The notes under the pieces were generated by a model. It searched no databases. It was not told the origin of the DNA and was given only the letters and a program-made list of their open reading frames with translations. Of a DNA stretch of 64,000 nt, positions 54,406-62,552 are shown piece by piece. The DNA comes from JAFGAV01 sp041479055 (GTDB taxonomy: Bacteria > Acidobacteriota > Aminicenantia > Aminicenantales > JAFGAV01), in assembly GCA_963702835.1 (NCBI GenBank), contig OY969762.1, forward strand, positions 2,976,001 to 3,040,000, given 5' to 3'. How positions within the stretch are numbered: position 1 is the stretch's first letter; every line of letters begins with the position of its first letter. The translations under genes were made by a program, and so were the position numbers.

Positions 54406-56010
54406 TTATTTCCCGCCGCAAGAATCCTTGACCCATCTCTCCAGCTGTTCGAAGGTTGTCTGGCCCCGGCCGGGGTTGGGATAGGTTTTTTCCGGGCATT
54501 CTTCAATAATCACGTATTCGTAAGTGATCCTCTGCTGGACGACCTCAACCTTCATTGAAGTCACGCTCCCGCTGACCTTGCATTTCGAGCGTTTTTGAGC
54601 GCCCTTGACCAGGCAATCGACATAGGTGGAAAAAAGGTACTGATAAAACGTGGCCTGGGCGGGGACGCTCCGCAGGACGTTCTTTTCCATCTCTGCTTGG
54701 AGCTTCCCGGCATCCAGCCCGACCCGATTCTTCTGAGAATAGCCCTCGGCGTATTTTAGCCATTTTTTAATCTCGGCCGTGGTGGCATCGGCTTCTTCCT
54801 CTTTTTTTTCTTTTTGCCCCCGCAGCGATTTTTCGACCGAATCGAGATGGGCTTCCAAAAAGCGGAGATCACTCAGGAGATTCCTTGGCCTGGCCTCCAA
54901 CTCGGCCCAATTCTCTTCCAAAAGTTCTTCGACTTCCTTAGGACTGACTCCCTGTTTTTCCGCCTGCTTCCTGAGTTCCTCCAGGCCGTTGGCCAAGGTC
55001 CTGGCTTCTGCTTCCAGGCGGTTGAGCTCCTGGCGGGCCTGGTCCGCGGCCTCCAAGCTGGTGACCGCCCCGATTAAGTTTTCGAGCTCATCAACCTGCT
55101 TCTCCAGCTCATCCAAGGATTGGATGAGGCCGACGCCCTCGCGCCACAGTACGTCTTTTGCCTCTTTTTTCTGACCTGGCTGGGCCGGGGGGGCTGTTTT
55201 TTTCGGCGGCCGCGGTTTGGGGGGAGGGGGGACCGCCCCGGGCCGGGCCACAAGGCTATATTCAAGAACACAGAAAGCGTCTTTCCCGCCGCTGAGGCAA
55301 AGGCGGTAATTCCCCGGGCCGAGGCTCAGCCGGCTGAGTTTGGCCGGCCATTCCACGATGTTCTGTTCGTTATAAAAGACGTATCGAAAAACGGTCTCTC
55401 CCGTATCCTCGTTTTCAACCCGGAAGGATTTCATCTCGATCCGCTGGCCGGTGTGGCAGTTGATCCCCGGCTCCAGCCCGCTGATCCGGAAATTCTGGGC
55501 GCCGGCAAAAGCCGCCACGGTAAATGCTCCGCAATGCGGAAGGCAATTCTGGTCTATCAGGGCTCTAACGGAGCCGAAGCCGGGCGCCGCGGCGGGGGAG
55601 GCGGAGAGTTCGAAGCTGAGGGCGCAGACGGCGCCCGCGCCGCCGGCCACGCTCAGGACGTACTTCCCCGGGGGAAGGACCAGCCGGGAAAGCACGACCG
55701 GAGTTTCCTGCAGAACGCCTCCGCGCTGCCGGTCGTAGCTGTAGACAATTTTTTCAATCGCCGCATTCTTAATGGCGAACCTCTGATAATCAATCAGGCT
55801 GCCTGTTTCACAGCCCACTCCCTGATCGAGCTGGCCGATACGAAAATTTTGAGCCCCCCTTCCCCCGGGCACCTGGAACTCAGCCCGGGTCCGCTGGCAC
55901 TTCGAGTCGATCCTGGAAATAACGGTCTGTTCTTGGGCGGCCGAGAGCGACAGGCTCAAGATTATATTCGCCGACAGAAAAGCCCAAAAACGAAAAGAGA
56001 ATGTTTTCAT
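54406..56010 (-). CDS. Exported protein with duplicated Cys-containing domain and coiled coil (534 aa)
   Basis: After a signal peptide (FWAFLSANIILSLSLSAA) come two tandem copies of a beta domain of about 110 residues. Each has the pattern C...GAQNFRI..L..G..C.TG and ends CALSF or CVLEYSL; this is an internal duplication. A Pro/Lys linker (PPPPKPRPPKKTAPPAQPG) leads to a long Glu/Leu-rich coiled coil (about 300-440) and a C-terminal domain with three more cysteines. No family recognised. It may be an envelope structural protein. The start at 56010 is set by the signal peptide. Confidence 0.65.
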   Translation of the reverse strand: MKTFSFRFWAFLSANIILSLSLSAAQEQTVISRIDSKCQRTRAEFQVPGGRGAQNFRIGQLDQGVGCETGSLIDYQRFAIKNAAIEKIVYSYDRQRGGVLQETPVVLSRLVLPPGKYVLSVAGGAGAVCALSFELSASPAAAPGFGSVRALIDQNCLPHCGAFTVAAFAGAQNFRISGLEPGINCHTGQRIEMKSFRVENEDTGETVFRYVFYNEQNIVEWPAKLSRLSLGPGNYRLCLSGGKDAFCVLEYSLVARPGAVPPPPKPRPPKKTAPPAQPGQKKEAKDVLWREGVGLIQSLDELEKQVDELENLIGAVTSLEAADQARQELNRLEAEARTLANGLEELRKQAEKQGVSPKEVEELLEENWAELEARPRNLLSDLRFLEAHLDSVEKSLRGQKEKKEEEADATTAEIKKWLKYAEGYSQKNRVGLDAGKLQAEMEKNVLRSVPAQATFYQYLFSTYVDCLVKGAQKRSKCKVSGSVTSMKVEVVQQRITYEYVIIEECPEKTYPNPGRGQTTFEQLERWVKDSCGGK

Positions 56011-56043
56011 GGCCACTTCACTGGGGAAAGCTTCATTCTGCAA

Positions 56044-56380
56044 AAATCCCCTTTTTTGTCAGGCTATGACAGTCCTGGCCGATTGTCAACGGATCATATA
56101 TATATAATATTGTTATAATAAAGAGGTCGCTAGACCTCGACGATTATCGAGAGACTGTCTGGACGGCAGCTCTGAACATATGGCCATGGATTTAGCAGGA
56201 ATAGGGGCTTCCAGTTTCTTCGGCAAGACTCAATAGCTCAGCCGCTTCCCGGAGGCCCTGGCCCGCAGCCAGGCCGGGATATCCCCCCTTGGCAGGGAGG
56301 GGCGCAACCTTCCGGCAGGCCGTTCGTATTTGAAATCTTATCTCAGAGATGATACAAATAGCATTTTCTGGGAGGCTTAT
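56044..56380. other. Gene-free stretch (about 340 bp)
   Basis: It contains AT-rich sequence with TATAAT-like hexamers at 56103 and 56114 facing the ABC genes but no well-placed -35. No coding signal was found. Confidence 0.45.
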
Positions 56381-57103
56381 ATGGAGAATGTTCTGGACGT
56401 GAACGGACTGAAAAAGTTCTACGGAAGCCTGGAGGCTCTCAAAGGCATCGACTTCCAGGTGGGCAAGGGGGAGGTCTTCGCCCTCATCGGGCCGAACGGC
56501 GCGGGCAAGACGACGGCGCTGCGCATCGTGGCCACCTTGCTCTCTCCTTCAGACGGCAAGGTGACCTTCCTCAATCATGACCTGAAGAAAAATCCCGACA
56601 AGTTCAGGGAAAACATCAGCTATCTGCCCGAGGAGGCCGGCGCCTACCGGAACCTGAAGGGGATTGATTATCTCAAGTTCATGGCCCGCTTCTATTCCGG
56701 CTCGGAGGATAAGGAGAAAGAGTTTCTGGAACGGGCCCAGGCCATCGCCGGCCTGGGGAGCCGCCTCAAGGAGAAAGTGGGCACCTACAGCAAGGGCATG
56801 GTCCGCAAGCTCTTGCTGGCCCGGGCCCTGATGACCCGGCCGGCCTTGGCCATCCTGGATGAGCCGACCTCGGGCCTGGACGTCATCAATTCCCTGGAAG
56901 TGCGGGAGATCATCAAGCGGTTCGCCCGGGAAGGCATCTCCGTCCTCCTCTCCTCCCACAACATGCTGGAGATCGAGTTCCTCTCCGACCGGGTGGCCCT
57001 CATCGACCAGGGCCTGATCCTGGACCAGGGGACGTCGCGGGAATTGAAGGACAAGTACCAGGCCCCCAACCTGGAAATCGTTTTTAGGAGCGCCCTCCAA
57101 TGA
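56381..57103 (+). CDS. ABC transporter ATPase (NatA-like)
   Basis: The 240-aa ATPase has Walker A GPNGAGKTT, Q-loop region YLPEEAGAYRNL, signature TYSKGMVRK (a variant of LSGGQ, common in NatA/ABC-2 exporters), Walker B LAILDEPTSGLD and H-loop LLSSHNM. It powers the adjacent ABC-2 permease. I chose the ATG at 56381 because GGGAGG is 5 nt upstream; the frame is open further up. The permease start overlaps its stop (ATGA). Confidence 0.92.
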   Translation: MENVLDVNGLKKFYGSLEALKGIDFQVGKGEVFALIGPNGAGKTTALRIVATLLSPSDGKVTFLNHDLKKNPDKFRENISYLPEEAGAYRNLKGIDYLKFMARFYSGSEDKEKEFLERAQAIAGLGSRLKEKVGTYSKGMVRKLLLARALMTRPALAILDEPTSGLDVINSLEVREIIKRFAREGISVLLSSHNMLEIEFLSDRVALIDQGLILDQGTSRELKDKYQAPNLEIVFRSALQ

Positions 57104-58401
57104 AAAAGTTCACCAACCTGCTGGCCAAGGAAATCCGGGAGCTGATCACCAAGCAATTGATCCTCTCCCTGGTTTTTACCTTCGTCCTGTTCTATTTCAT
57201 CGGTCAGCTGGCCCGCAGCGAAGCTCAGAAGGCAACCGCCCCGCAGAAGATCGCCGCCCTGGACCTGGACGGCTCGGACGTGTCGCGCAGCCTGCTCCGA
57301 AGCCTCGGCACAAAAAGCTACAAGAGAGCCGCCGTTTACCTGATCGAGCCGGCGCCGGGGAAGACCAGGGAAGCCGCCGTGGAGGCCCTGCGGAAAAGCT
57401 CGATGAACTTCCTGCTGGTCATTCCCGCGGGATTCGGCGAGTCGGTGGCGCGCTTCGAAGCCAAGCCGGTGGAGACCTTCACCTTCATGAGGAGCTTTTC
57501 CCTGAGCGCCAGCCGGAACTCGGCAGTCTTCACGGCGGTCCTCTCCGCCCTCAACAACTATATGTCCGACGAATACCTTAAGCAGAAAATCGCCGGCATC
57601 GCCCCGGAGAGCCTGAAGAACCCCATCAAGAGCAAGGATTTCGTCATCATCAAGGACCGCATGGCGGAAGGGTCGGCCTCGGACATCACCGGGTTCGTCT
57701 TTTCCCAGTCGGTCTTCATCCCCGTCATCCTGATGATGATCATCATCTATTCGGCCCAGATGGTCATTTCGGCCATCGCCATGGAAAAACAGAACAAGAC
57801 CCTGGAGACGCTGCTCACCGTGCCCATCCGCCGCACTTCCATCGTCACGGCCAAGATGCTGGCCGCCGGGCTGGTGGGGCTGCTGTCGGCGGCCATCTAT
57901 ATGGTGGGCTTCCGATTCTATATGAAAGGAATCACCGGCGGCATGACGGTCAGTTCCAACGCTGCCCAGGTCATCCAAAAATTGGGCCTGGCCATGGATG
58001 CCAAAGCCCTCCTGATTCTGGGCGTCTCTTTGTTTTTCGCCATCCTGTGCGCCCTGGCCATGGCCACGATCCTGGGCGTCCTGGCCGAGGACTTCCGCAG
58101 CGCCCAGAGCCTGGTCATGCCCATGGTCTTCTTGGTCCTTATTCCCTATTTTATCTCCTTTTTTGCCGACTTCCGGACGCTCTCCCTGCCGGTCAAGCTC
58201 TTTGTACTGGCCATTCCTTTCTCCCATCCCTTCCTGGCCCTGCAGAATATCGTCCTGGGGAACTATCGGGCGGTGGGCTTGGGCATCCTGTACATGCTGG
58301 TCGTGTTTGTTGTTCTGGTGATTGTCGCCGCCAGGATCTTCTCTACGGACAGGGTCCTGACCATGAAGCTCCGCTGGGGCAGAAAAAAAGTGGTTCTCTA
58401 G
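57100..58401 (+). CDS. ABC-2 type permease (NatB-like)
   Basis: The 433-aa inner-membrane protein has one N-terminal helix (LILSLVFTFVLFYFIG), a large external domain of about 170 residues and six C-terminal helices. The sequence QNKTLETLLTVPIRRTSIVTAKMLAAGL is characteristic of NatB/ABC-2 permeases. With the preceding ATPase it forms an exporter; Na+ export is the NatAB precedent, but drug or lipid export is equally possible. It is coupled to the ATPase gene by a 4-bp overlap. Confidence 0.9.
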   Translation: MKKFTNLLAKEIRELITKQLILSLVFTFVLFYFIGQLARSEAQKATAPQKIAALDLDGSDVSRSLLRSLGTKSYKRAAVYLIEPAPGKTREAAVEALRKSSMNFLLVIPAGFGESVARFEAKPVETFTFMRSFSLSASRNSAVFTAVLSALNNYMSDEYLKQKIAGIAPESLKNPIKSKDFVIIKDRMAEGSASDITGFVFSQSVFIPVILMMIIIYSAQMVISAIAMEKQNKTLETLLTVPIRRTSIVTAKMLAAGLVGLLSAAIYMVGFRFYMKGITGGMTVSSNAAQVIQKLGLAMDAKALLILGVSLFFAILCALAMATILGVLAEDFRSAQSLVMPMVFLVLIPYFISFFADFRTLSLPVKLFVLAIPFSHPFLALQNIVLGNYRAVGLGILYMLVVFVVLVIVAARIFSTDRVLTMKLRWGRKKVVL

Positions 58402-58441
58402 TTTCGGCCTGCCTCCGCGCGGCAGCCTGACAGGGCCGTCC

Positions 58442-59308
58442 TCAGTCGATGGGGTCGCCCTCGGGATAGCTGTTGATCACCTCGTCCGGCACCTCGAAGA
58501 CCTTGCTCCAGCCGCCGTACCGGGCCAGGACGCTAGGGGAGGTCAACCCGCGGCGTTTTCCGCCTTCGATCAGGTAGACGGGGCGGTTGGGCTTGTTGCT
58601 CTGCTCGATGACCAGACGGCCCTCGAAGTTCAGGTCGATCAGGTCCCCCTGCTCCATTTTGTTCAGGGTCTCGGTCTTGACTTCCACCAGGTAATCCCAG
58701 GGGTTCTTTCCCCGGTTTTGATTGTAGTTGTAGCGGTACAGGCTCTCCAGGTTTTTAAATGGATACTTGATGAAAACAGCCGTGCTTTTCTTTACGATTA
58801 GGTAGACGGCGGCTCTCCTGTCTTTGACGTAGCGCTGGTCAAGATAGGCCAGGTTGTCGGGCGAAGGCCAATCGGCGAAGGCTTGCTCCATCCTGCGGAG
58901 CACTTGCCGGCAATCCCGGAGCTCATAAGGCCTGACCCCCGTTTTCTGCATTTCCTCGTCGAGCTCCTGGAAAGATGAGAAAAGGTAGGTAAAGGCGCTA
59001 TACAGGTTTGTCCGGAGCTGGTTGGTTTGGAAAAAATCCGATCGCTCTTCGGCCAACTTCAGGAACAGACGGCAGGAGGCGGCAAAGGCCTCGGACTTAA
59101 AGAGCACGGCCTGCTCCTGGTCGGAGATGGCCCCGTTCCATCCCTTGAAATAGTCAAAGCTGCTCTGGGCCAGGCCGGAGGCTTTCTGCTCCAGGTCAGC
59201 GGCCAGGCTGGAGAGGACGCCCCGCTGGTCGGCCTGGAGGAAGACAGCCGAAAACAGGATGAAGAGAAACCCGCTGGCCGTACCTTTCATCGCCTTTCTC
59301 ATGCTCAT
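58442..59308 (-). CDS. Exported protein with C-terminal surface-type motif (288 aa)
   Basis: The signal peptide (GTASGFLFILFSAVFLQA) is followed by a mostly helical domain of about 200 residues rich in Phe, Tyr and Arg. The C-terminal 45 residues (PVYLIEGGKRRGLTSPSVLARYGG...EVPDEVINSYPEGDPI) match a short repeat-like motif seen in many envelope proteins (YLIE.GKKR.I.S...F...GY...V). I cannot assign a function. AGGAGG precedes the ATG. It lies downstream of the RpiR regulator gene on the same strand. Confidence 0.65.
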   Translation of the reverse strand: MSMRKAMKGTASGFLFILFSAVFLQADQRGVLSSLAADLEQKASGLAQSSFDYFKGWNGAISDQEQAVLFKSEAFAASCRLFLKLAEERSDFFQTNQLRTNLYSAFTYLFSSFQELDEEMQKTGVRPYELRDCRQVLRRMEQAFADWPSPDNLAYLDQRYVKDRRAAVYLIVKKSTAVFIKYPFKNLESLYRYNYNQNRGKNPWDYLVEVKTETLNKMEQGDLIDLNFEGRLVIEQSNKPNRPVYLIEGGKRRGLTSPSVLARYGGWSKVFEVPDEVINSYPEGDPID

Positions 59309-59405
59309 GACCTCCTCCTGGAGAGGGATTTTCCTATTTGGCTGTTATTCCTTTTTACGAATATATTCGAGTTCTTCCAGCAGCTTCACGGTTTTTTCTT
59401 TTAAG

Positions 59406-60209
59406 TCATGTCCGATGCTGCAGGTAAAGGCGTACAGCAGGGTCAAGCAGGACATGATCGAGTTTGAGACAGAAACGCTTTCGGATAGCCACTTGAAAAT
59501 GGAGGACGCTGTAGGGCACGATGTTGCTGGTCGCCTCATCAGTGATGGAAATCACCTTGACCTTTTTTTTATGGGCAGTGCGCGCGCCTTCGATGGTTTC
59601 AGGAGAATAATGCTTAAAAGCAAAAGCCAGAATGAGGTCATCTTCTGAGACATTGACCATTTGCTCGGCAAAGGACAGTCCTTTGTAATTCAAGGAATGG
59701 GCCTTGATGGAGACGAGGTTGAACAGATAGGCGCATATGTCCGCCAGGAAAGCGGAGATGCCCAGCCCCATGGTGTAAACCCGGCTGGCGTTTTTGATGA
59801 GTCGGATGGCTTCCTTGTATTGATTCTCATTCACCAAACGCAGAGTGCGATGGATGTTGATGATCGTTTCATCGGCGATCATCTTGAGATAATTGGGCTC
59901 ATCTTTGTTCAATTGAGCGGGAGTTTTGGTCAGGTGTTTTTTGTATCGGAGGAAGGGGCTTAAATCCTGCCGGATGCCGTCGCGGAGATTGAACTTCAAT
60001 TCCCGGAACCCCTGGTAGCCGAGTGTTTGGGTCAGTCGAACGATCGTGGCCTTGCTGGTCTTCAGCTCTTTTTCCAATTCCCGGATAGAACTCAGCGCGA
60101 ATTTTTCAGGATTCTCAATGATGAAATTGGCTACCTCCTTCTGCCCCTTGGTCAGCACGGATATTTTATCTCTGACGCGATTTCTTAAATCATCGAGGTG
60201 AGTTTCCAT
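59406..60209 (-). CDS. MurR/RpiR-family transcriptional regulator
   Basis: The 267-aa protein has an N-terminal HTH_6 DNA-binding domain (about 1-80: LTKGQKEVANFIIENPEKFALSSIRELEKEL, TSKATIVRLTQTLGYQGFRELK). A SIS domain for a phosphosugar follows (about 125-255: ASRVYTMGLGISAFLADICAYLF, ILAFAFKHYSPETI, VKVISITDEATSNI). Relatives sense sugar phosphates such as MurNAc-6-phosphate. No sugar genes are adjacent, so the target is unknown. The ATG at 60209 matches the family N-terminus. Confidence 0.9.
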   Translation of the reverse strand: METHLDDLRNRVRDKISVLTKGQKEVANFIIENPEKFALSSIRELEKELKTSKATIVRLTQTLGYQGFRELKFNLRDGIRQDLSPFLRYKKHLTKTPAQLNKDEPNYLKMIADETIINIHRTLRLVNENQYKEAIRLIKNASRVYTMGLGISAFLADICAYLFNLVSIKAHSLNYKGLSFAEQMVNVSEDDLILAFAFKHYSPETIEGARTAHKKKVKVISITDEATSNIVPYSVLHFQVAIRKRFCLKLDHVLLDPAVRLYLQHRT

Positions 60210-60512
60210 GGCAGCCGTTTCTCTTCTTGTCCCGTTTGGAATTCCGGCCGGTGGAGAGGGGCGCACTTCTCCTCATTCAAAACGACATCAGCTAAGTACT
60301 TTAGCCTGTTTTCTCTGTCAAATCAATCTCGGGCCAAAGGATGCCGGGGGCCGAAGGCAAGCTAAGAAATTCGGCCGCGGCCGGCCAGGGGAAAAACCTT
60401 TTTTTATCCCCATCGTATACTTTTTCATATGGCCAACTGATTGACATTGCTTCCGGCTATGGACTAGTCTAATATTTTAGCCCTTGGCTGAGCATGGGTC
60501 GCAGGAGATAAA

Positions 60513-62552
60513 ATGGCTCGAACAATAAGCAGGCTCACTCTCATTTTTGTGTTCTTGGCCCTTCCCCTGGCCGCCTTCACCCGGCAGGCCCAGGAACAGC
60601 CCGCCCGGCCGGCGCTCCAGGCCGAGCCGGCGGCCAAGCCCGCCCCGACGCCCGGGGAGGATGACCTTCCCGCTCTGCTGGCTCTGGTCCGCCAGGCCGG
60701 CGGGCCGGAAAAATACCCGGAGGCCAACGCCCTGGTCATCCTGGACAAGGAGCACATCGTGGTCAGGGAAAATGGAGAATTTACTTCCCGCCAGCACAGC
60801 CTGATCAAGGTCCTGACCGACAAAGGCCGGAAAACTTTTGCCGCGCGCAAGATTCCCTACCATCGCCGATACAACACAGTCCACATCCTGAGAGCGCGGG
60901 TGATCAAGAAGAGTGGAGCGGTCATGGACGTCCCTCCCGAAGCCATTAAGGACGGGACTATGGAAGAGACCCAGCAGATGAATATTTTGGAGGAGAACTT
61001 CCGGCGCTGGAGCGTTGCTTACCCCAACGTGGAGACCGGTGATTCCCTGGAGATTCTAGTCGAAACGGTCTCCAAGCCCCTGATCAAGGATCATTTTAAT
61101 TACGTGGCTGCTTTTCAAAGTTTCGAGCCCCGGCTGGCCCAAGAGTTGACCATAGTCGCCCCGGCTTCCCGGCCCCTCAAGCAAGTGGTCAAAAACGGCC
61201 GGGTCGATTTCAGCCGAACCGAGCGCGATGGGCAGGTCGCTTACACCTGGAAGATAGCCCATGTCCGCCAGCTTAAGCAGGAAGTGGGCATGGCTTCCCC
61301 CGCGGATGTGGCCGTCAAGCTCGTGGCCGGCACCTTCTCCAGCTGGGCCGAGCTGTCCCGCTACGGCCACAGCCTCAACCATGGCAAGGTGGACAGCAAC
61401 GACCTGATGAAGGCCAAGGTCCGGGAGTTGACTAAGGACTGCCGCACCGAGGAAGAGAAAATCCTGGCCATCCACCGCTACGTTTCCCAGAAGGTCCGCT
61501 ACATGGGCTCCTCCATGGATATGGGCGCCTTTATCGAGCCCCACCAGGCCACCTACACCTTCGAGAAGCAGTACGGCGTCTGCCGCGACAAATCCATCCT
61601 GATGATGGCTATGCTTAAAGAGATCGGCGTCGAATCCTTCGACACCCTCATCAACATCTCGCAGCGGACGGAGACCGAGGTCCCCACCATCTTCTTCGAG
61701 CATGCCATCTGCGCCGTCGTCCTCAAGGACGGGCGGATGGTCTTTATGGACCCCACCCTGGAGCTCAGTTCATCTTTTGGCGAAACCTATGTCGGCGACC
61801 GCTATGTCCTGCTCCTGGACGAGAGGGGCAAGGACCTCCTGCGGCTGCCTCATGTCCCGGCCGAACAGAGCTTGGTTTTCGTCCGGGGTGAGACCGCGGT
61901 CCTTCCCGACGGCGGCCTGGAAAGCAAGGTCCGCCTGTCCGGCCGCGGCTTCTCCGATTTCGGTCTGCGCAGCATCGGCAAGCAGGTTCCCGCCTACCAG
62001 TTCCCCATGGTCTTCCAGCAGCTCGGCACGCTCCTGGCGTCGACGGTCAAGGTGGCCGATGTCAAAGCCTCTGATTTTTCGGACCTGGCCACTCCCTACC
62101 AGATCTCCTTCAACTACGAGGCCCGGGACTATCTGGTTGATATCGGCAAATACAAGATGTTTCGGGTCCCGCTGGCCAGCTATGCCTTCGATGTCATGTC
62201 CATAGGAATTTTCGAGGCCCTGACGGACAAGGCCGAGCGCCTTTATCCGTTGTTCCTTTTTTCCACCCGGGGAAGCGTCCAGGAGGAGGTCATCTCCCTG
62301 CCCCCGGGGTACGAGGTCATCGGCATTCCCGACCCGGTCCGCCTCAAGGATGGCCCCGTGTCCCTGGCTCTGGCCGCCGGGCTCAAGGAAGGCAAGATCG
62401 TTTTCACCGGCGATTTTCGTATCGAGCAGTCCAACCTCGACCCCGCTGGCTACCAGAGCTTGAGGAGGATCGTTAAAGCCCTCCGGCGCTTCCAGAAATC
62501 TATGGTCATCCTGCAGAAGAGGGCGGAACCGGAGAAAGGGGGTTCCCAATGA
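60513..62552 (+). CDS. DUF3857/transglutaminase-like protein with intact triad
   Basis: The 679-aa exported protein has a signal peptide (RLTLIFVFLALPLAAFT) and a Pro/Ala-rich linker. DUF3857 follows at about 65-270 (FTSRQHSLIKVLTDKGRKTF), then a transglutaminase-like domain with catalytic Cys357 (YGVCRDKS), His397 (FEHAIC) and Asp413 (MDPT). A beta-rich C-terminal domain completes it. Such proteins are thought to act as cysteine peptidases or crosslinkers in the periplasm. CAGGAGATAAA precedes the ATG. The downstream paralogue overlaps its stop (ATGA). Confidence 0.85.
   Translation: MARTISRLTLIFVFLALPLAAFTRQAQEQPARPALQAEPAAKPAPTPGEDDLPALLALVRQAGGPEKYPEANALVILDKEHIVVRENGEFTSRQHSLIKVLTDKGRKTFAARKIPYHRRYNTVHILRARVIKKSGAVMDVPPEAIKDGTMEETQQMNILEENFRRWSVAYPNVETGDSLEILVETVSKPLIKDHFNYVAAFQSFEPRLAQELTIVAPASRPLKQVVKNGRVDFSRTERDGQVAYTWKIAHVRQLKQEVGMASPADVAVKLVAGTFSSWAELSRYGHSLNHGKVDSNDLMKAKVRELTKDCRTEEEKILAIHRYVSQKVRYMGSSMDMGAFIEPHQATYTFEKQYGVCRDKSILMMAMLKEIGVESFDTLINISQRTETEVPTIFFEHAICAVVLKDGRMVFMDPTLELSSSFGETYVGDRYVLLLDERGKDLLRLPHVPAEQSLVFVRGETAVLPDGGLESKVRLSGRGFSDFGLRSIGKQVPAYQFPMVFQQLGTLLASTVKVADVKASDFSDLATPYQISFNYEARDYLVDIGKYKMFRVPLASYAFDVMSIGIFEALTDKAERLYPLFLFSTRGSVQEEVISLPPGYEVIGIPDPVRLKDGPVSLALAAGLKEGKIVFTGDFRIEQSNLDPAGYQSLRRIVKALRRFQKSMVILQKRAEPEKGGSQ

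Noticed and set aside
56785..58227. 480-codon minus-strand open frame opposite the ABC exporter genes
   Set aside because: Low-complexity Gly/Asp/His-rich translation, antisense to two well-recognised ABC genes in a GC-rich genome; no motif or ribosome site.
59345..59539. Small minus-strand frame overlapping the end of the RpiR gene
   Set aside because: It is mostly inside the RpiR coding region in another frame, with no ribosome site.
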